This document shows, piece after piece, positions 50,970-58,737 of a stretch of 64,000 nt of DNA. The position numbers and the translations under genes are program-made. The notes under the pieces are model-generated. The model saw nothing but the letters and a program-made list of their open reading frames with translations. It was not told where the DNA came from and made no database searches. The stretch is from Sphingomonas naphthae (GTDB lineage: Bacteria > Pseudomonadota > Alphaproteobacteria > Sphingomonadales > Sphingomonadaceae): positions 1,674,001-1,738,000 of the forward strand of contig NZ_CP117411.1 in assembly GCF_028607085.1 (NCBI RefSeq). Direction: 5' to 3'. How positions within the stretch are numbered: the first letter of the stretch is position 1; every line of letters begins with the position of its first letter.

Positions 50970-51722
50970 TCAATCCATCAACATGCCGCCGTTGATGTCG
51001 AGCGTGGTCCCGGTGATCCAGTTCGACTGCGGCGAGCAAAGGAAGAGAATGCCCTGGGCGATATCCTCGGGCTGACCATAGCGGCCGAGCGGGACATTGC
51101 CGTTGGGCGAGGGTGGCGCGCGATCGGTACAGGCCTCCCACATCGGCGTCTCGACCGGGCCGGGGGCGACGATATTGGCGTAGACGCCCTTGGAAGCGCC
51201 CGATTTCGCCACCCATTTCATGATACCATGCACCGCCGACTTGGCCGCGACATAGGCCGGGCCGGACTGGACCCCGCCGATCTTGGCCGCGATCGATCCC
51301 AGCGCGACGATCTTGCCATAGGCCTGCTCCACCATCAGCGGATAGATTTTCCGCAGGGGGTTCACGACGCCCATCACATTGATCTTGTAGATGCGATCCC
51401 ATTCGCCATCGCTCGCCACGTCGAGCGACTGGTTGGAGATGGCGCCCGCGCACAGCACCAGCGAGTCGATCCGGCCATGCTTCGCCAGCACAGCCGCAAC
51501 GACGCTTTCGGTCGCCTCCATGCTGGTCACGTCATAGCGGTGATAATCGACCTTCGCTTCGCCCGCGAAGGGATTGGCCTCGACCAGATCGGTCGCGATC
51601 ACGGTGGCGCCGGCGGCGAGGAAGCTGCGGACGATCTCGCTGCCGATGCCGCCCGCCGCGCCGGTGACAAAGGCGATCTGCCCGTCGAGCCGGGGCGGGG
51701 CACTGATCGGAATATTGACCAC
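50970..51722 (-). CDS. SDR family oxidoreductase
   Basis: 250 residues of classical SDR type: VTGAAGGIGSEIVRSFLAAG, CAGAISNQSL (NAG-like), catalytic serine in ALGSIAAKIGG, Y-x3-K in AYVAAKSAV, PGPVETPMW and the C-terminal TLDINGGMLMD. The GTG at 51722 is preferred because AGAGGAA lies 9 nt upstream; a GTG at 51746 is possible. It is most like the 3-oxoacyl-ACP reductase-type SDRs used in catabolic clusters. Confidence 0.9.
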   Translation of the reverse strand: MVNIPISAPPRLDGQIAFVTGAAGGIGSEIVRSFLAAGATVIATDLVEANPFAGEAKVDYHRYDVTSMEATESVVAAVLAKHGRIDSLVLCAGAISNQSLDVASDGEWDRIYKINVMGVVNPLRKIYPLMVEQAYGKIVALGSIAAKIGGVQSGPAYVAAKSAVHGIMKWVAKSGASKGVYANIVAPGPVETPMWEACTDRAPPSPNGNVPLGRYGQPEDIAQGILFLCSPQSNWITGTTLDINGGMLMD

Positions 51723-51775
51723 GAAACTGTTCCTCTCTCTCTCCACCCCGCGCCCTCATGGAGCACAGGGTCCGT

Positions 51776-52972
51776 TCAGTAGATCACGCCGTCGTCCTGC
51801 AGGTTCTGCCGCTCGCGATCGGTCATTTCCAGCAGCTCGCCGAACACATGATCCTCATGCTCGCCCAGCTTCGGCGTACCACGCGCGATGCCGATCTCGG
51901 GGCCTTTCGACAGCATCATCGGCACGCCGACGGCGGCGCGCTCCTTGCCGTCGGGCTCGGCCACGTCGACGATCGCGCGGCGGGCGCGCAGATGCGGGTC
52001 GGCGGCGATCTCGGGCGTCGTCCACGAGGCGTGGGCGGCGATGCCGGCGGCCTGCAAGGTCTCGGCCGCCAGATCGGCCGGCAGGGTCGCGCTCCACACC
52101 GCCACCACCTCGTCGATCGCGGCGCGGTTGGCGTGGCGCGCGACGGCGGTGGCGAAGCGCGGATCGTCGGCCAGTTCGGGCGCATGCATGATCCCGGCCA
52201 TCGCCCGCCATTCCGCATCGCTGCCCAGCGCGATCGACAGCCAGCGATCCTGCCCCTCGGCCGGGTAGACACCGTGCGGCGCCATGCGTGGATGATCGTT
52301 GCCGGTGCGGTGCAGTTCGCTGCCCGCCGCCGCCAGCAAAAGCGCCTCGCCGAGCAGCGACGACGACACCTCGCGCGCCGAGACGTCGACCAGCCCGCCC
52401 TGCCCGGTCGCGCGCCGCCGGTGCAGCGCCGCCATCACCGCGACCGCCGCGTTCATGCCGACGGTATGGTCCATCACATGGCGCATCTCGATCGGCGGGC
52501 CATCGGCATAGCCGCTCATCTCGCCCAGCCCGCCCCACGCGCCGAACAGGGGCGCATAGCCAGCGAAATGCGAATCCGGCCCGCTCTGCCCCGACGAGGA
52601 CACGCACAGCATCACGATATCGGGCTTCACCGCCGCCAGCGCGGCATAGCCGAGCCCCAGGCGCCCGATCACCCCCGGACGAAAGCTCTCCGCCGCCACG
52701 TCGGAAATGCCGACCAGCCGTTTGGCGAGCGCGATGCCCTCGGGCTTCTTGAGGTTGATCCGCACCGACAATTTGGTCGAGGCGACCTGATCGAAGGTCG
52801 CGGGCCCCATGCGGCCATAGACCGGATGCGGCTTGCGGAAGGCATCGGGCCGCATCGCGCTCTCGATCTTGATGACCTCCGCGCCGAGCTGCGACAGCAG
52901 ATGGGTGCAGAACGGCCCGGCATTGTGGACCGTGAAATCGGCGATGCGGATACCGGCCAAGGGCTTCGCCAT
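51776..52972 (-). CDS. Family III CoA-transferase, catalytic-type subunit
   Basis: 398 residues of the CaiB/BaiF family: LAGIRIADFTVHNAGPFCTH, GAEVIKIES, NLKKPEGIALAKRL, and the active-site aspartate at D168 (HVMDHTVGMNA), equivalent to Asp169 of formyl-CoA transferase. It moves CoA between carboxylic acids. The gene is 1 bp from the next CoA-transferase gene, whose product lacks this Asp; together they look like a heteromeric enzyme similar in concept to BbsE/BbsF of benzylsuccinate degradation. Confidence 0.9.
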   Translation of the reverse strand: MAKPLAGIRIADFTVHNAGPFCTHLLSQLGAEVIKIESAMRPDAFRKPHPVYGRMGPATFDQVASTKLSVRINLKKPEGIALAKRLVGISDVAAESFRPGVIGRLGLGYAALAAVKPDIVMLCVSSSGQSGPDSHFAGYAPLFGAWGGLGEMSGYADGPPIEMRHVMDHTVGMNAAVAVMAALHRRRATGQGGLVDVSAREVSSSLLGEALLLAAAGSELHRTGNDHPRMAPHGVYPAEGQDRWLSIALGSDAEWRAMAGIMHAPELADDPRFATAVARHANRAAIDEVVAVWSATLPADLAAETLQAAGIAAHASWTTPEIAADPHLRARRAIVDVAEPDGKERAAVGVPMMLSKGPEIGIARGTPKLGEHEDHVFGELLEMTDRERQNLQDDGVIY

Positions 52973-52973
52973 G

Positions 52974-54122
52974 TCAGCCCCCCACCCGGGCGCGGCGATA
53001 TTCGCCGAGCGCCGGAGGACCGCCGTTCAGCACGAGCGGCCCGCCATCGAAATGGAAGGGCGACACCAGCATGTCGAGCGTGCCGGCGCCGTCGATCGCG
53101 ACCGGCTGGAACAGGCCGCGCACCGCCTCGTGCGGATCGCGCACCACTTCGGCCGGCGTGTAATATTTGGCGAGCGGGACGCTCAGCGCCTGCCCGTCGC
53201 GCACGATATCCTCCACCTTGCGGACCTTGGCCCAGGCGCGGATATGCCCGTTGATCTCCGGCCCGCGCCGGCTGCGCTCCAGCGAATCCGCCAGTGCCGG
53301 ATCGAGCGCCCAGGCCGGCTCGCCCAGCAGCTTGACCAGACCGTCCCACTGGCGCTGCTCCAGGGTCAGCAACTCCACATAGCCGTCGGCGCAGGGCAGC
53401 ACCCCGCCATAGCGGAACGAGCGTTCGATGCGATGCTCGACCGATCCGTCGCCCAGCCGCTGGATGGCGAAGGCGCCCACCGCCAGCGCGGCATCCTGCG
53501 ACGCGACATCGACATATTGCCCGCCCAATTCCGGCCGCACCCACAGCGCCGACAATGCCCCCAGCGCCGCCGCGATGCCCCCCTGCATCGAGGCGAAATG
53601 GCCGAAGATCTTGACCGGCGGCCGTTCCGGGAAAAGCTCGATCGACAGGCCGTTGGGCAGCAGATTGCCCTCGCCCGAGGCGTGCTGGAGGTTGATCTCC
53701 TCCGCCTTCCAGTCCGCCTTCGGCCCGCTCGCCCCGAACGGCAGCAGCGATACGTGGATGAGATCGGGATGGCGCGCCGCCACGCCCGCCTCGTCCAGCC
53801 CCAGTGCCTCGCGATCGGCCAGCGGCGTATCGTCGATGAAGATGTCGCTCTCGCTCAGCAGCGCCGCCGCCCCGGCCCGGCCCCCGGCCGTGTCGAGATC
53901 GGCGACGATGCTGCGCGCGCCGGCCGTGAGATAGGCGAACAGCGCGCTCACGCCGTCCGTCTTCTCCAGAAATGGCGCCTCACGCCGCAGCGGCGATCCG
54001 GCGGGGCCTTCGAGCAGGATCGTCTCTGCGCCCATCGTGCCGAGCATCCGCCCCGCATAGGCGGCCGCCACGCCCGCAGCGCGCACGACCACCCGCAGGC
54101 CCGTCAAGGGTGCGTTCGCCAT
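52974..54122 (-). CDS. Family III CoA-transferase, Asp-less partner subunit
   Basis: 382 residues: LTGLRVVVRAAGVAAAYAGR, GAETILLEGPAGSPLRRE and VDVASQDAALAV place it in the CaiB/BaiF family. At the aligned catalytic position (ten residues after the conserved Pro-Pro, four before Gly) it has A177 instead of Asp (KIFGHFASMQGG). It is therefore probably inactive alone and works with the catalytic-type subunit encoded directly downstream. Gap to that gene is 1 bp; gap to the upstream MaoC-type gene 23 bp. Confidence 0.82.
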   Translation of the reverse strand: MANAPLTGLRVVVRAAGVAAAYAGRMLGTMGAETILLEGPAGSPLRREAPFLEKTDGVSALFAYLTAGARSIVADLDTAGGRAGAAALLSESDIFIDDTPLADREALGLDEAGVAARHPDLIHVSLLPFGASGPKADWKAEEINLQHASGEGNLLPNGLSIELFPERPPVKIFGHFASMQGGIAAALGALSALWVRPELGGQYVDVASQDAALAVGAFAIQRLGDGSVEHRIERSFRYGGVLPCADGYVELLTLEQRQWDGLVKLLGEPAWALDPALADSLERSRRGPEINGHIRAWAKVRKVEDIVRDGQALSVPLAKYYTPAEVVRDPHEAVRGLFQPVAIDGAGTLDMLVSPFHFDGGPLVLNGGPPALGEYRRARVGG

Positions 54123-54145
54123 CCCCCTGCCCCGCCGGCCTCGCC

Positions 54146-55348
54146 TCAGCGCACCACGGGCAGGTCGAGGTCGAGGTTCGATCCGTCGACGAACACCTTG
54201 ATGTTCGGATCGAGCGACGGGAGCACGACAGTCGCCAGACCCGGCGTGGTCAGCTCGCCGCGCTGGTTCTCGCCGGTGATCTCGATATCGACCAGCGCGT
54301 GGCCATCCTTCACATATTTGCGCGTCACCTTACCGCGCGCCCAGGTGCAGTCGCCCATCGTGTTGAAGCGGCTCATGCGGGTGCGGATGCGCTTCAGGAA
54401 GCCCGCGTCGCCCATCCAGTTGGTGATGAAGCTCGCCATCCACGCCGAACGCTGGGGGCCGTAATCATACACGCCCGGAACGCCCACTTCCTTGGCGGTG
54501 GATTCGCGGTGATGGCCGATGCCGGTATATTCGATGCCGCCGCCGGCCTCCGGGTTGCGGAAGAAGTGGCCGGGGTGCTTGACGGCATTCTTGAAGATCA
54601 CGCCATGGGTATGGCCCCGGCCGCAGCCGACGAGGAAGCCCATCGTGTCCATCAGGCTCAGCGGCCCGCGCACGATCTCGGGCAGGATTTCGCCTTCCTG
54701 CACCTCTTCCCAATAGCGGACCGTGCCGCCGCGCATGTTCTTCTCCTCGTCGAGGATGGCGGCGTCGATCTTCGCGAATTCGTCTGCGGTATATTCGTGC
54801 GTCTTGATGTCGGCATATTTGCCGGCCTCGCGCGCGGCCTTGCGCTCGTGGCGGGTGCAGGTGCCGAGCGCGCGGGCGACCAGCTCGCCGCGCTGGTTGT
54901 AATAGCTCGCCTCGACATATTGCAGCACGAGCGTGCCCGAGAACTGACTCTCCTTCACGTCCACGCCGACGACGCGCTCGATCGCGCTGATGCGATCGCC
55001 GGGGCGGACGTGGCGATACATCTCCCAATCGTTGCCGGCATAGAAGCCGTGGACGCCCGGCAGGCCCCAGCGCGTGCGGCCGACCCAGCCGAAAGCCATT
55101 GGGAAGTTCGGGTGCGCCAGCATCGATCCGTGGCGCGTCAGCCGGCCCACCTCCAGATCGCGATACAGCGGGTTCAGATCGCCGATGCCGTTGCAGAAAT
55201 TGCGGATCGTGTCCTCGGTGGCGTCCTGGAGATAGGGGCCTTCGGGGCGCAGCTGCATCCCGATCATATTCTCGGCCGCCTTGATCGCCTCCGGCGTGAT
55301 CTTGCCCTCGGCCGGCGCCGACCCAACGTCCTGTTCGGAAATGCTCAT
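54146..55348 (-). CDS. MaoC-like acyl-CoA hydratase/dehydratase (double hot-dog)
   Basis: 400 residues with two hot-dog domains: the first has FCNGIGDLNPLYRD and RHGSMLAHPNFPMAFGW, an FAS1-like dehydratase N-terminal domain, the second includes YDYGPQRSAWMASFITNWMG. Members hydrate 2-enoyl-CoA type substrates. It starts the minus-strand operon that runs through the two CoA-transferase subunits, an SDR, a dehydrogenase and the lactonase. A candidate GntR operator lies at 55505-55518, 157 bp upstream. Confidence 0.85.
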   Translation of the reverse strand: MSISEQDVGSAPAEGKITPEAIKAAENMIGMQLRPEGPYLQDATEDTIRNFCNGIGDLNPLYRDLEVGRLTRHGSMLAHPNFPMAFGWVGRTRWGLPGVHGFYAGNDWEMYRHVRPGDRISAIERVVGVDVKESQFSGTLVLQYVEASYYNQRGELVARALGTCTRHERKAAREAGKYADIKTHEYTADEFAKIDAAILDEEKNMRGGTVRYWEEVQEGEILPEIVRGPLSLMDTMGFLVGCGRGHTHGVIFKNAVKHPGHFFRNPEAGGGIEYTGIGHHRESTAKEVGVPGVYDYGPQRSAWMASFITNWMGDAGFLKRIRTRMSRFNTMGDCTWARGKVTRKYVKDGHALVDIEITGENQRGELTTPGLATVVLPSLDPNIKVFVDGSNLDLDLPVVR

Positions 55349-55504
55349 CTCATACTCCCCATGCGGCGCGACCGCATCGCGCCTGGCTGTCCCTCGATCG
55401 CCGGATGGCCGGCATCGCCCGTGACCGGGCTGTCGCTGCGCTCGTGACGAGCACCGCCGGCGTGGCGGACGGCGAACCGCCCACCCCTCGCTCTCCTTGT
55501 GATG

Positions 55505-55518
55505 GATAATGCATTATC
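55505..55518. promoter_or_regulatory. Candidate GntR operator upstream of the MaoC-type gene
   Basis: GATAATGCATTATC is a perfect 14-bp palindrome. On the minus strand it follows TTGACC (55528-55533 on the plus strand as GGTCAA), a candidate -35, so it would cover the -10 region. The same core occurs at 47412-47425 and 58303-58316. The 5' untranslated stretch would be about 150 bp. Confidence 0.65.
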
Positions 55519-55588
55519 GTGAGAGCCGGTCAATCGGAGCGGCGCGCGCATCGCCGGGGCGATTGGTGGGGTCGGTAAAACTTTAGCT

Positions 55589-55696
55589 CGTCACCCCGGC
55601 CTCGTGCCGGGGTCCACCGCGAAACAGGCGCAGCGTATCAAACGCGGCGATACCGCGCGTCCTGAGGTGGATCCCGGCGCATGGTCGGGATGACGG
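55589..55696. repeat. Palindromic element (GTCACCCCGGAC family), second copy
   Basis: Arms at about 55589-55618 and 55666-55696 are imperfect inverted repeats around CCCCGGC/GCCGGGG hairpins and resemble the element at 18191-18297. It lies between the isochorismatase-fold gene and the MaoC-type promoter, and may end transcription from the gene at 55716-56297. The right arm is degraded. Confidence 0.8.
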
Positions 55697-55715
55697 TACG
55701 ATAAGGTGTCGCCCC

Positions 55716-56297
55716 TCAGGCGGCGAAATCGAACTCGGCGCTGTTCACGATCTTCGCAAACCGGCCGAGGCAGGCGATCGCATGCATATGCTCGTCCGGC
55801 GTCACGCCCGCGCAGCAATCCTCGAGGATGATGCATTCGTAATCGCGGTCATGCGCCTCGCGCGCGCCCGAATGGACCACGCCGTTGGTCGAAACGCCCG
55901 ACAGGATCACCCGCTCGATCCCGTTGACGCGCAGGATCGGCTCCAGCGACGTGCCGTAGAACGGGCTGACGCGATGCTTGACGATGTCGAAGTCGCCCTC
56001 CTCCGGGGCGATCGAGGCATGAACTTCGGTGCCCCAGGTGCCGAGCTTGAAGATGCCGTTGTTCCGCGCGCCCGAGAAGATCGGCGAGGCGGGCGGGCAT
56101 TCGCGATAGTCGGATGAGAAGCCGACGCGGACGTAGCCGATCCTCACCCCCGCCGCGCGGGCCGCCGCGATCGCCTTAGCGGTGTTCGGGAGCACGTTGC
56201 GCTCCCTGACCTGAACCCCATAGGTCTTGGCGTTGAAGCCGTTTTCGTCGACCAGGTCGTTCATCATGTCCATGGCGAGGAACAGGGATTTCTTCAT
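55716..56297 (-). CDS. Isochorismatase-fold hydrolase without the catalytic cysteine
   Basis: 193 residues with the Rossmann-like isochorismatase fold: D10 in FLAMDMMNDLVD, K107 in IVKHRVSPFYGT and the GVSTNGVVHSGAREAHD loop. In cysteine amidohydrolases this loop reads GVxTNxCV; here the Cys position is V140, so a nicotinamidase/biuret-hydrolase-type thiol mechanism is not available. Isochorismatase proper also lacks the Cys. Its reaction in this island is unknown. The ATG overlaps the GntR stop by 4 bp. Confidence 0.85.
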   Translation of the reverse strand: MKKSLFLAMDMMNDLVDENGFNAKTYGVQVRERNVLPNTAKAIAAARAAGVRIGYVRVGFSSDYRECPPASPIFSGARNNGIFKLGTWGTEVHASIAPEEGDFDIVKHRVSPFYGTSLEPILRVNGIERVILSGVSTNGVVHSGAREAHDRDYECIILEDCCAGVTPDEHMHAIACLGRFAKIVNSAEFDFAA

Positions 56298-56992
56298 GGG
56301 CTTGAACTCTCCATCAGATGTTTGGCCGAAAATTTCGCGGGCGGCTCGCCGGGGTCGGCGGCCTGCACCGAGGCGCGCAATTCCATCCAGCCGGCCTCGA
56401 TATGCTGGCGGGTCGCCAGCATCACCGCCGCCACGTCCGACGCGATGAACGCGCGGAGCAATTCCTCATGCTCCTCCGCCGCCCGGCTCACCCGGCCCTT
56501 GAGGCGGTTGATGAGGTCGAACGGATAGCGCGCCCACAATATCTGCACGAAATGCAGCGTCTGCGGCATGCGCGCGATCTCGTACATGCGGTGGTGGAAA
56601 CGGTAGTTGGCCGCCCGCGCCGTCTCGTTGTCGCCCGCGTCGAAGGCATGTTCGAACTCGGCGGCCAGCACGCGCAATTCCTCGATATCCTTGCCCGTCG
56701 CCCGCTCGACCGATCCGCGCACCAGTTGCGTCTCGAGCAGGATGCGCAGGTTCAGCGTCTCGCTGGAGGCGCTGATGTCGAACGGCGCCACGGTCGCCCC
56801 GCGATAGGAATCGCCGGTCACATAGCCTTCGGCCACCAGCAGCTTCAGCGCCTCGCGAACCGGCGTGATGCTCGTCTGGAGGAGCGTGGCGATCTCCTGC
56901 TGTTTCAGGCGGGTGCCGCGCGGAAAGCGCCCGGCGATGATGCCCTCGCGAAGATAATCGGCGACCTGCTCTTCCTTCGTCCGATAGTCCAT
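56294..56992 (-). CDS. GntR family (FCD domain) transcriptional regulator
   Basis: 232 residues: winged helix at residues about 5-70 (VADYLREGIIAGRFPRGTRL, LLQTSITPVREALKLLVAEG) and the FCD effector domain (LRILLETQLVRGSVERATG, NYRFHHRMYEIARMPQTLHF with the metal-binding His residues). FCD regulators bind carboxylates or acyl-CoA-like ligands. It is in the middle of a CoA-transferase - gntR - hydrolase operon whose promoter carries the candidate operator at 58303-58316, so autoregulation is likely, with two more sites at 47412 and 55505. Confidence 0.93.
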   Translation of the reverse strand: MDYRTKEEQVADYLREGIIAGRFPRGTRLKQQEIATLLQTSITPVREALKLLVAEGYVTGDSYRGATVAPFDISASSETLNLRILLETQLVRGSVERATGKDIEELRVLAAEFEHAFDAGDNETARAANYRFHHRMYEIARMPQTLHFVQILWARYPFDLINRLKGRVSRAAEEHEELLRAFIASDVAAVMLATRQHIEAGWMELRASVQAADPGEPPAKFSAKHLMESSSP

Positions 56993-57052
56993 GGTGCACT
57001 AGCCTTCTGTGGATCGTCAGCGCGCCACTCTAGCCGATAAATGCCTTGCCGC

Positions 57053-58279
57053 TCAGCCTTTCTGCCGCACCGGCGCCCAGGCGAAATCGCCCGGCTCCGC
57101 CTGCTTCACCGCCCGGCTCGCCAACATCGCGTCGCGCGCCGCCGCGTCGTAGCCGAGGCTTTCCAGCACCTCGACGCTATGCTCGCCCAGCTCCGGCGGG
57201 GGCAGGCCGGGCACCACGTCGGTCGTCGCCGCCCCGGGAAATTCCGGCACCTCGAAGCGCAGCCCCCGGAAATCCAGATCGCGCAGCTTGCCCGGCTGGC
57301 GCGCCTGCGGCACGTCGAGCACGCGCTCCAGCGGCATCACCTCGTTGAAGCCGACACCCCCGGCGCGCAGCTTCGCCTCGGCCTCGGCATAGCTCAACGC
57401 GCCGATCGCCGCCCGCACCGCCGCCTCGACCCGGAGGCGCTGCTTCTTGCGATCGCGCAGCTTCGCCAGATCGGGATCGTCCGCCTCGGCCATGGCGAGC
57501 GAGCGCGTCAGCCTCGCCCAATGCGCGTCGGTCAGCACCAGCAGATAGAGCCAGCGGCCGTCCCGCGTTTCATAGGCGCCATAGCCCGGCATCGCGAACT
57601 CGCCCCCGGCCTCCTTCTCGGGCCGGCCGAGCAATTGCGTCTTGAGCTGCACCCCCGCCAGATCGCGCGCGGCCAGATGCAGCCCCGTCTCGTACAGCCC
57701 GATCTCGATCCGCCGGTCGGCCGGGGTCGGCTCCGGGTTGAGCATCGTCGCGAGGATGCGGATCACCGAATAGGTGCCGGCGAACTGGTCGTGATAGGAT
57801 GGCCCCAGCCGGCTCGGCCGCCCGTCGATGCGGTGATCGTCCATCACCCCGGTCGAGGCTTCCGCCACCGGATTGGTCGCCAGATCCTCGGCCAGCGGCC
57901 CGGCGGCATAGCCGCGCACATGGCAATAGATGATCGCCGGGTTGAGCGCCGCGATATCGTCCGCCGATACCTTCAGCTTGCGCGCCGATCCCGGCGCCAG
58001 ATTGTGGATGAACACGTGGGCCGTCGCGATCAGCCGGGCGAACGCCTCGGCGCCCTCGGGCGAGGCCAGATCGATCGCGACGCTCTTCTTGCCATGGCTG
58101 TAGGCGATCAGGGTGCCACTCGGGCCGCCACGCACCAGCGCCCGCGTCGTGTCCCCGGTCAGCGGCTCCACCTTGATGACCTCCGCGCCCAGCTGCGACA
58201 GGATATGCGTCGCGAAGGGTGCCGCGACCATCGTGCCGAGTTCCACCACGCGCCGGCCGGAAAGAGACTGGTGATCCAA
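57053..58279 (-). CDS. Family III CoA-transferase (complete catalytic form)
   Basis: 408 residues of the CaiB/BaiF family: SLSGRRVVELGTMVAAPFAT, GAEVIKVEPLTGDTTR, SVAIDLASPEGAEAFARL and the catalytic aspartate D164 in RLGPSYHDQFAGTYS. The TTG at 58279 is preferred (GAAGGG 6 nt upstream); the upstream ATG at 58312 lies inside the promoter. First gene of an operon with gntR and the isochorismatase-fold gene. It may activate the pathway substrate with CoA from succinyl-CoA or an intermediate. Confidence 0.9.
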   Translation of the reverse strand: MDHQSLSGRRVVELGTMVAAPFATHILSQLGAEVIKVEPLTGDTTRALVRGGPSGTLIAYSHGKKSVAIDLASPEGAEAFARLIATAHVFIHNLAPGSARKLKVSADDIAALNPAIIYCHVRGYAAGPLAEDLATNPVAEASTGVMDDHRIDGRPSRLGPSYHDQFAGTYSVIRILATMLNPEPTPADRRIEIGLYETGLHLAARDLAGVQLKTQLLGRPEKEAGGEFAMPGYGAYETRDGRWLYLLVLTDAHWARLTRSLAMAEADDPDLAKLRDRKKQRLRVEAAVRAAIGALSYAEAEAKLRAGGVGFNEVMPLERVLDVPQARQPGKLRDLDFRGLRFEVPEFPGAATTDVVPGLPPPELGEHSVEVLESLGYDAAARDAMLASRAVKQAEPGDFAWAPVRQKG

Positions 58280-58302
58280 AATGCGCCCTTCGATGCTGTG
58301 CC

Positions 58303-58339
58303 GATAATGCATTATATATATCGCATCCGATCTTGGCAA
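58303..58339 (-). promoter_or_regulatory. Promoter with overlapping GntR-type operator
   Basis: On the minus strand TTGCCA (58339-58334) and TATAAT (58316-58311) are separated by exactly 17 bp, a strong sigma-70-like promoter. The candidate operator GATAATGCATTATA (58303-58316) covers the -10 and start point, suiting repression. The transcript would start near 58304 and lead into the CoA-transferase TTG at 58279. Confidence 0.75.
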
Positions 58340-58382
58340 TCGGCGCAGCGGACAGGCAGGCGATCGGGTATCAAGCATCGCC

Positions 58383-58643
58383 ATGGCGCGAAAACGGCGA
58401 TACCTCACGGCCACCCTGCCCGATGGCTACGTCAAGACGATCGGCCCCACGGCCGATCCCTTCACCCATTATTGGCGGATCGTCGCCACACTCGCCGACG
58501 GCAAGACCGAGGTGTTCTGGGGCCATGCCAAATCGCTGGCCGAAGCGCGCAAGACCCGTGTCTCGGTCGTCGAGGCCGCCCGCAAGCGCGGCTGGGCGAA
58601 TTACACGATCGATATCGTCGAACTGGTCGAAACCGCGCCCTGA
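58383..58643 (+). CDS. Small conserved hypothetical protein
   Basis: 86 residues, basic: MARKRRYLTATLPDGYVKTI, FTHYWRIVATLADGKTEVFW, AKSLAEARKTRVSVVEAARK. The pattern of a short beta-sheet and a helix does not match a family I know. The gene is divergent from the CoA-transferase gene but codon use and its plus-strand continuation to trhO suggest it belongs to the chromosome backbone. Confidence 0.65.
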   Translation: MARKRRYLTATLPDGYVKTIGPTADPFTHYWRIVATLADGKTEVFWGHAKSLAEARKTRVSVVEAARKRGWANYTIDIVELVETAP

Positions 58644-58737
58644 CCCGCTATAATGGACAAGCGCCGCGCCGCTGCTATGGCGCCGCCTTTCCGTCTGGAG
58701 CCCGACCATCTCGACCGACGTCCCTCTGCCGATCCGG

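Noticed and set aside
55345-55551. A 68-codon minus-strand frame upstream of the MaoC-type gene
   Set aside because: It runs across the candidate operator and promoter, is Arg-rich and lacks a ribosome site.
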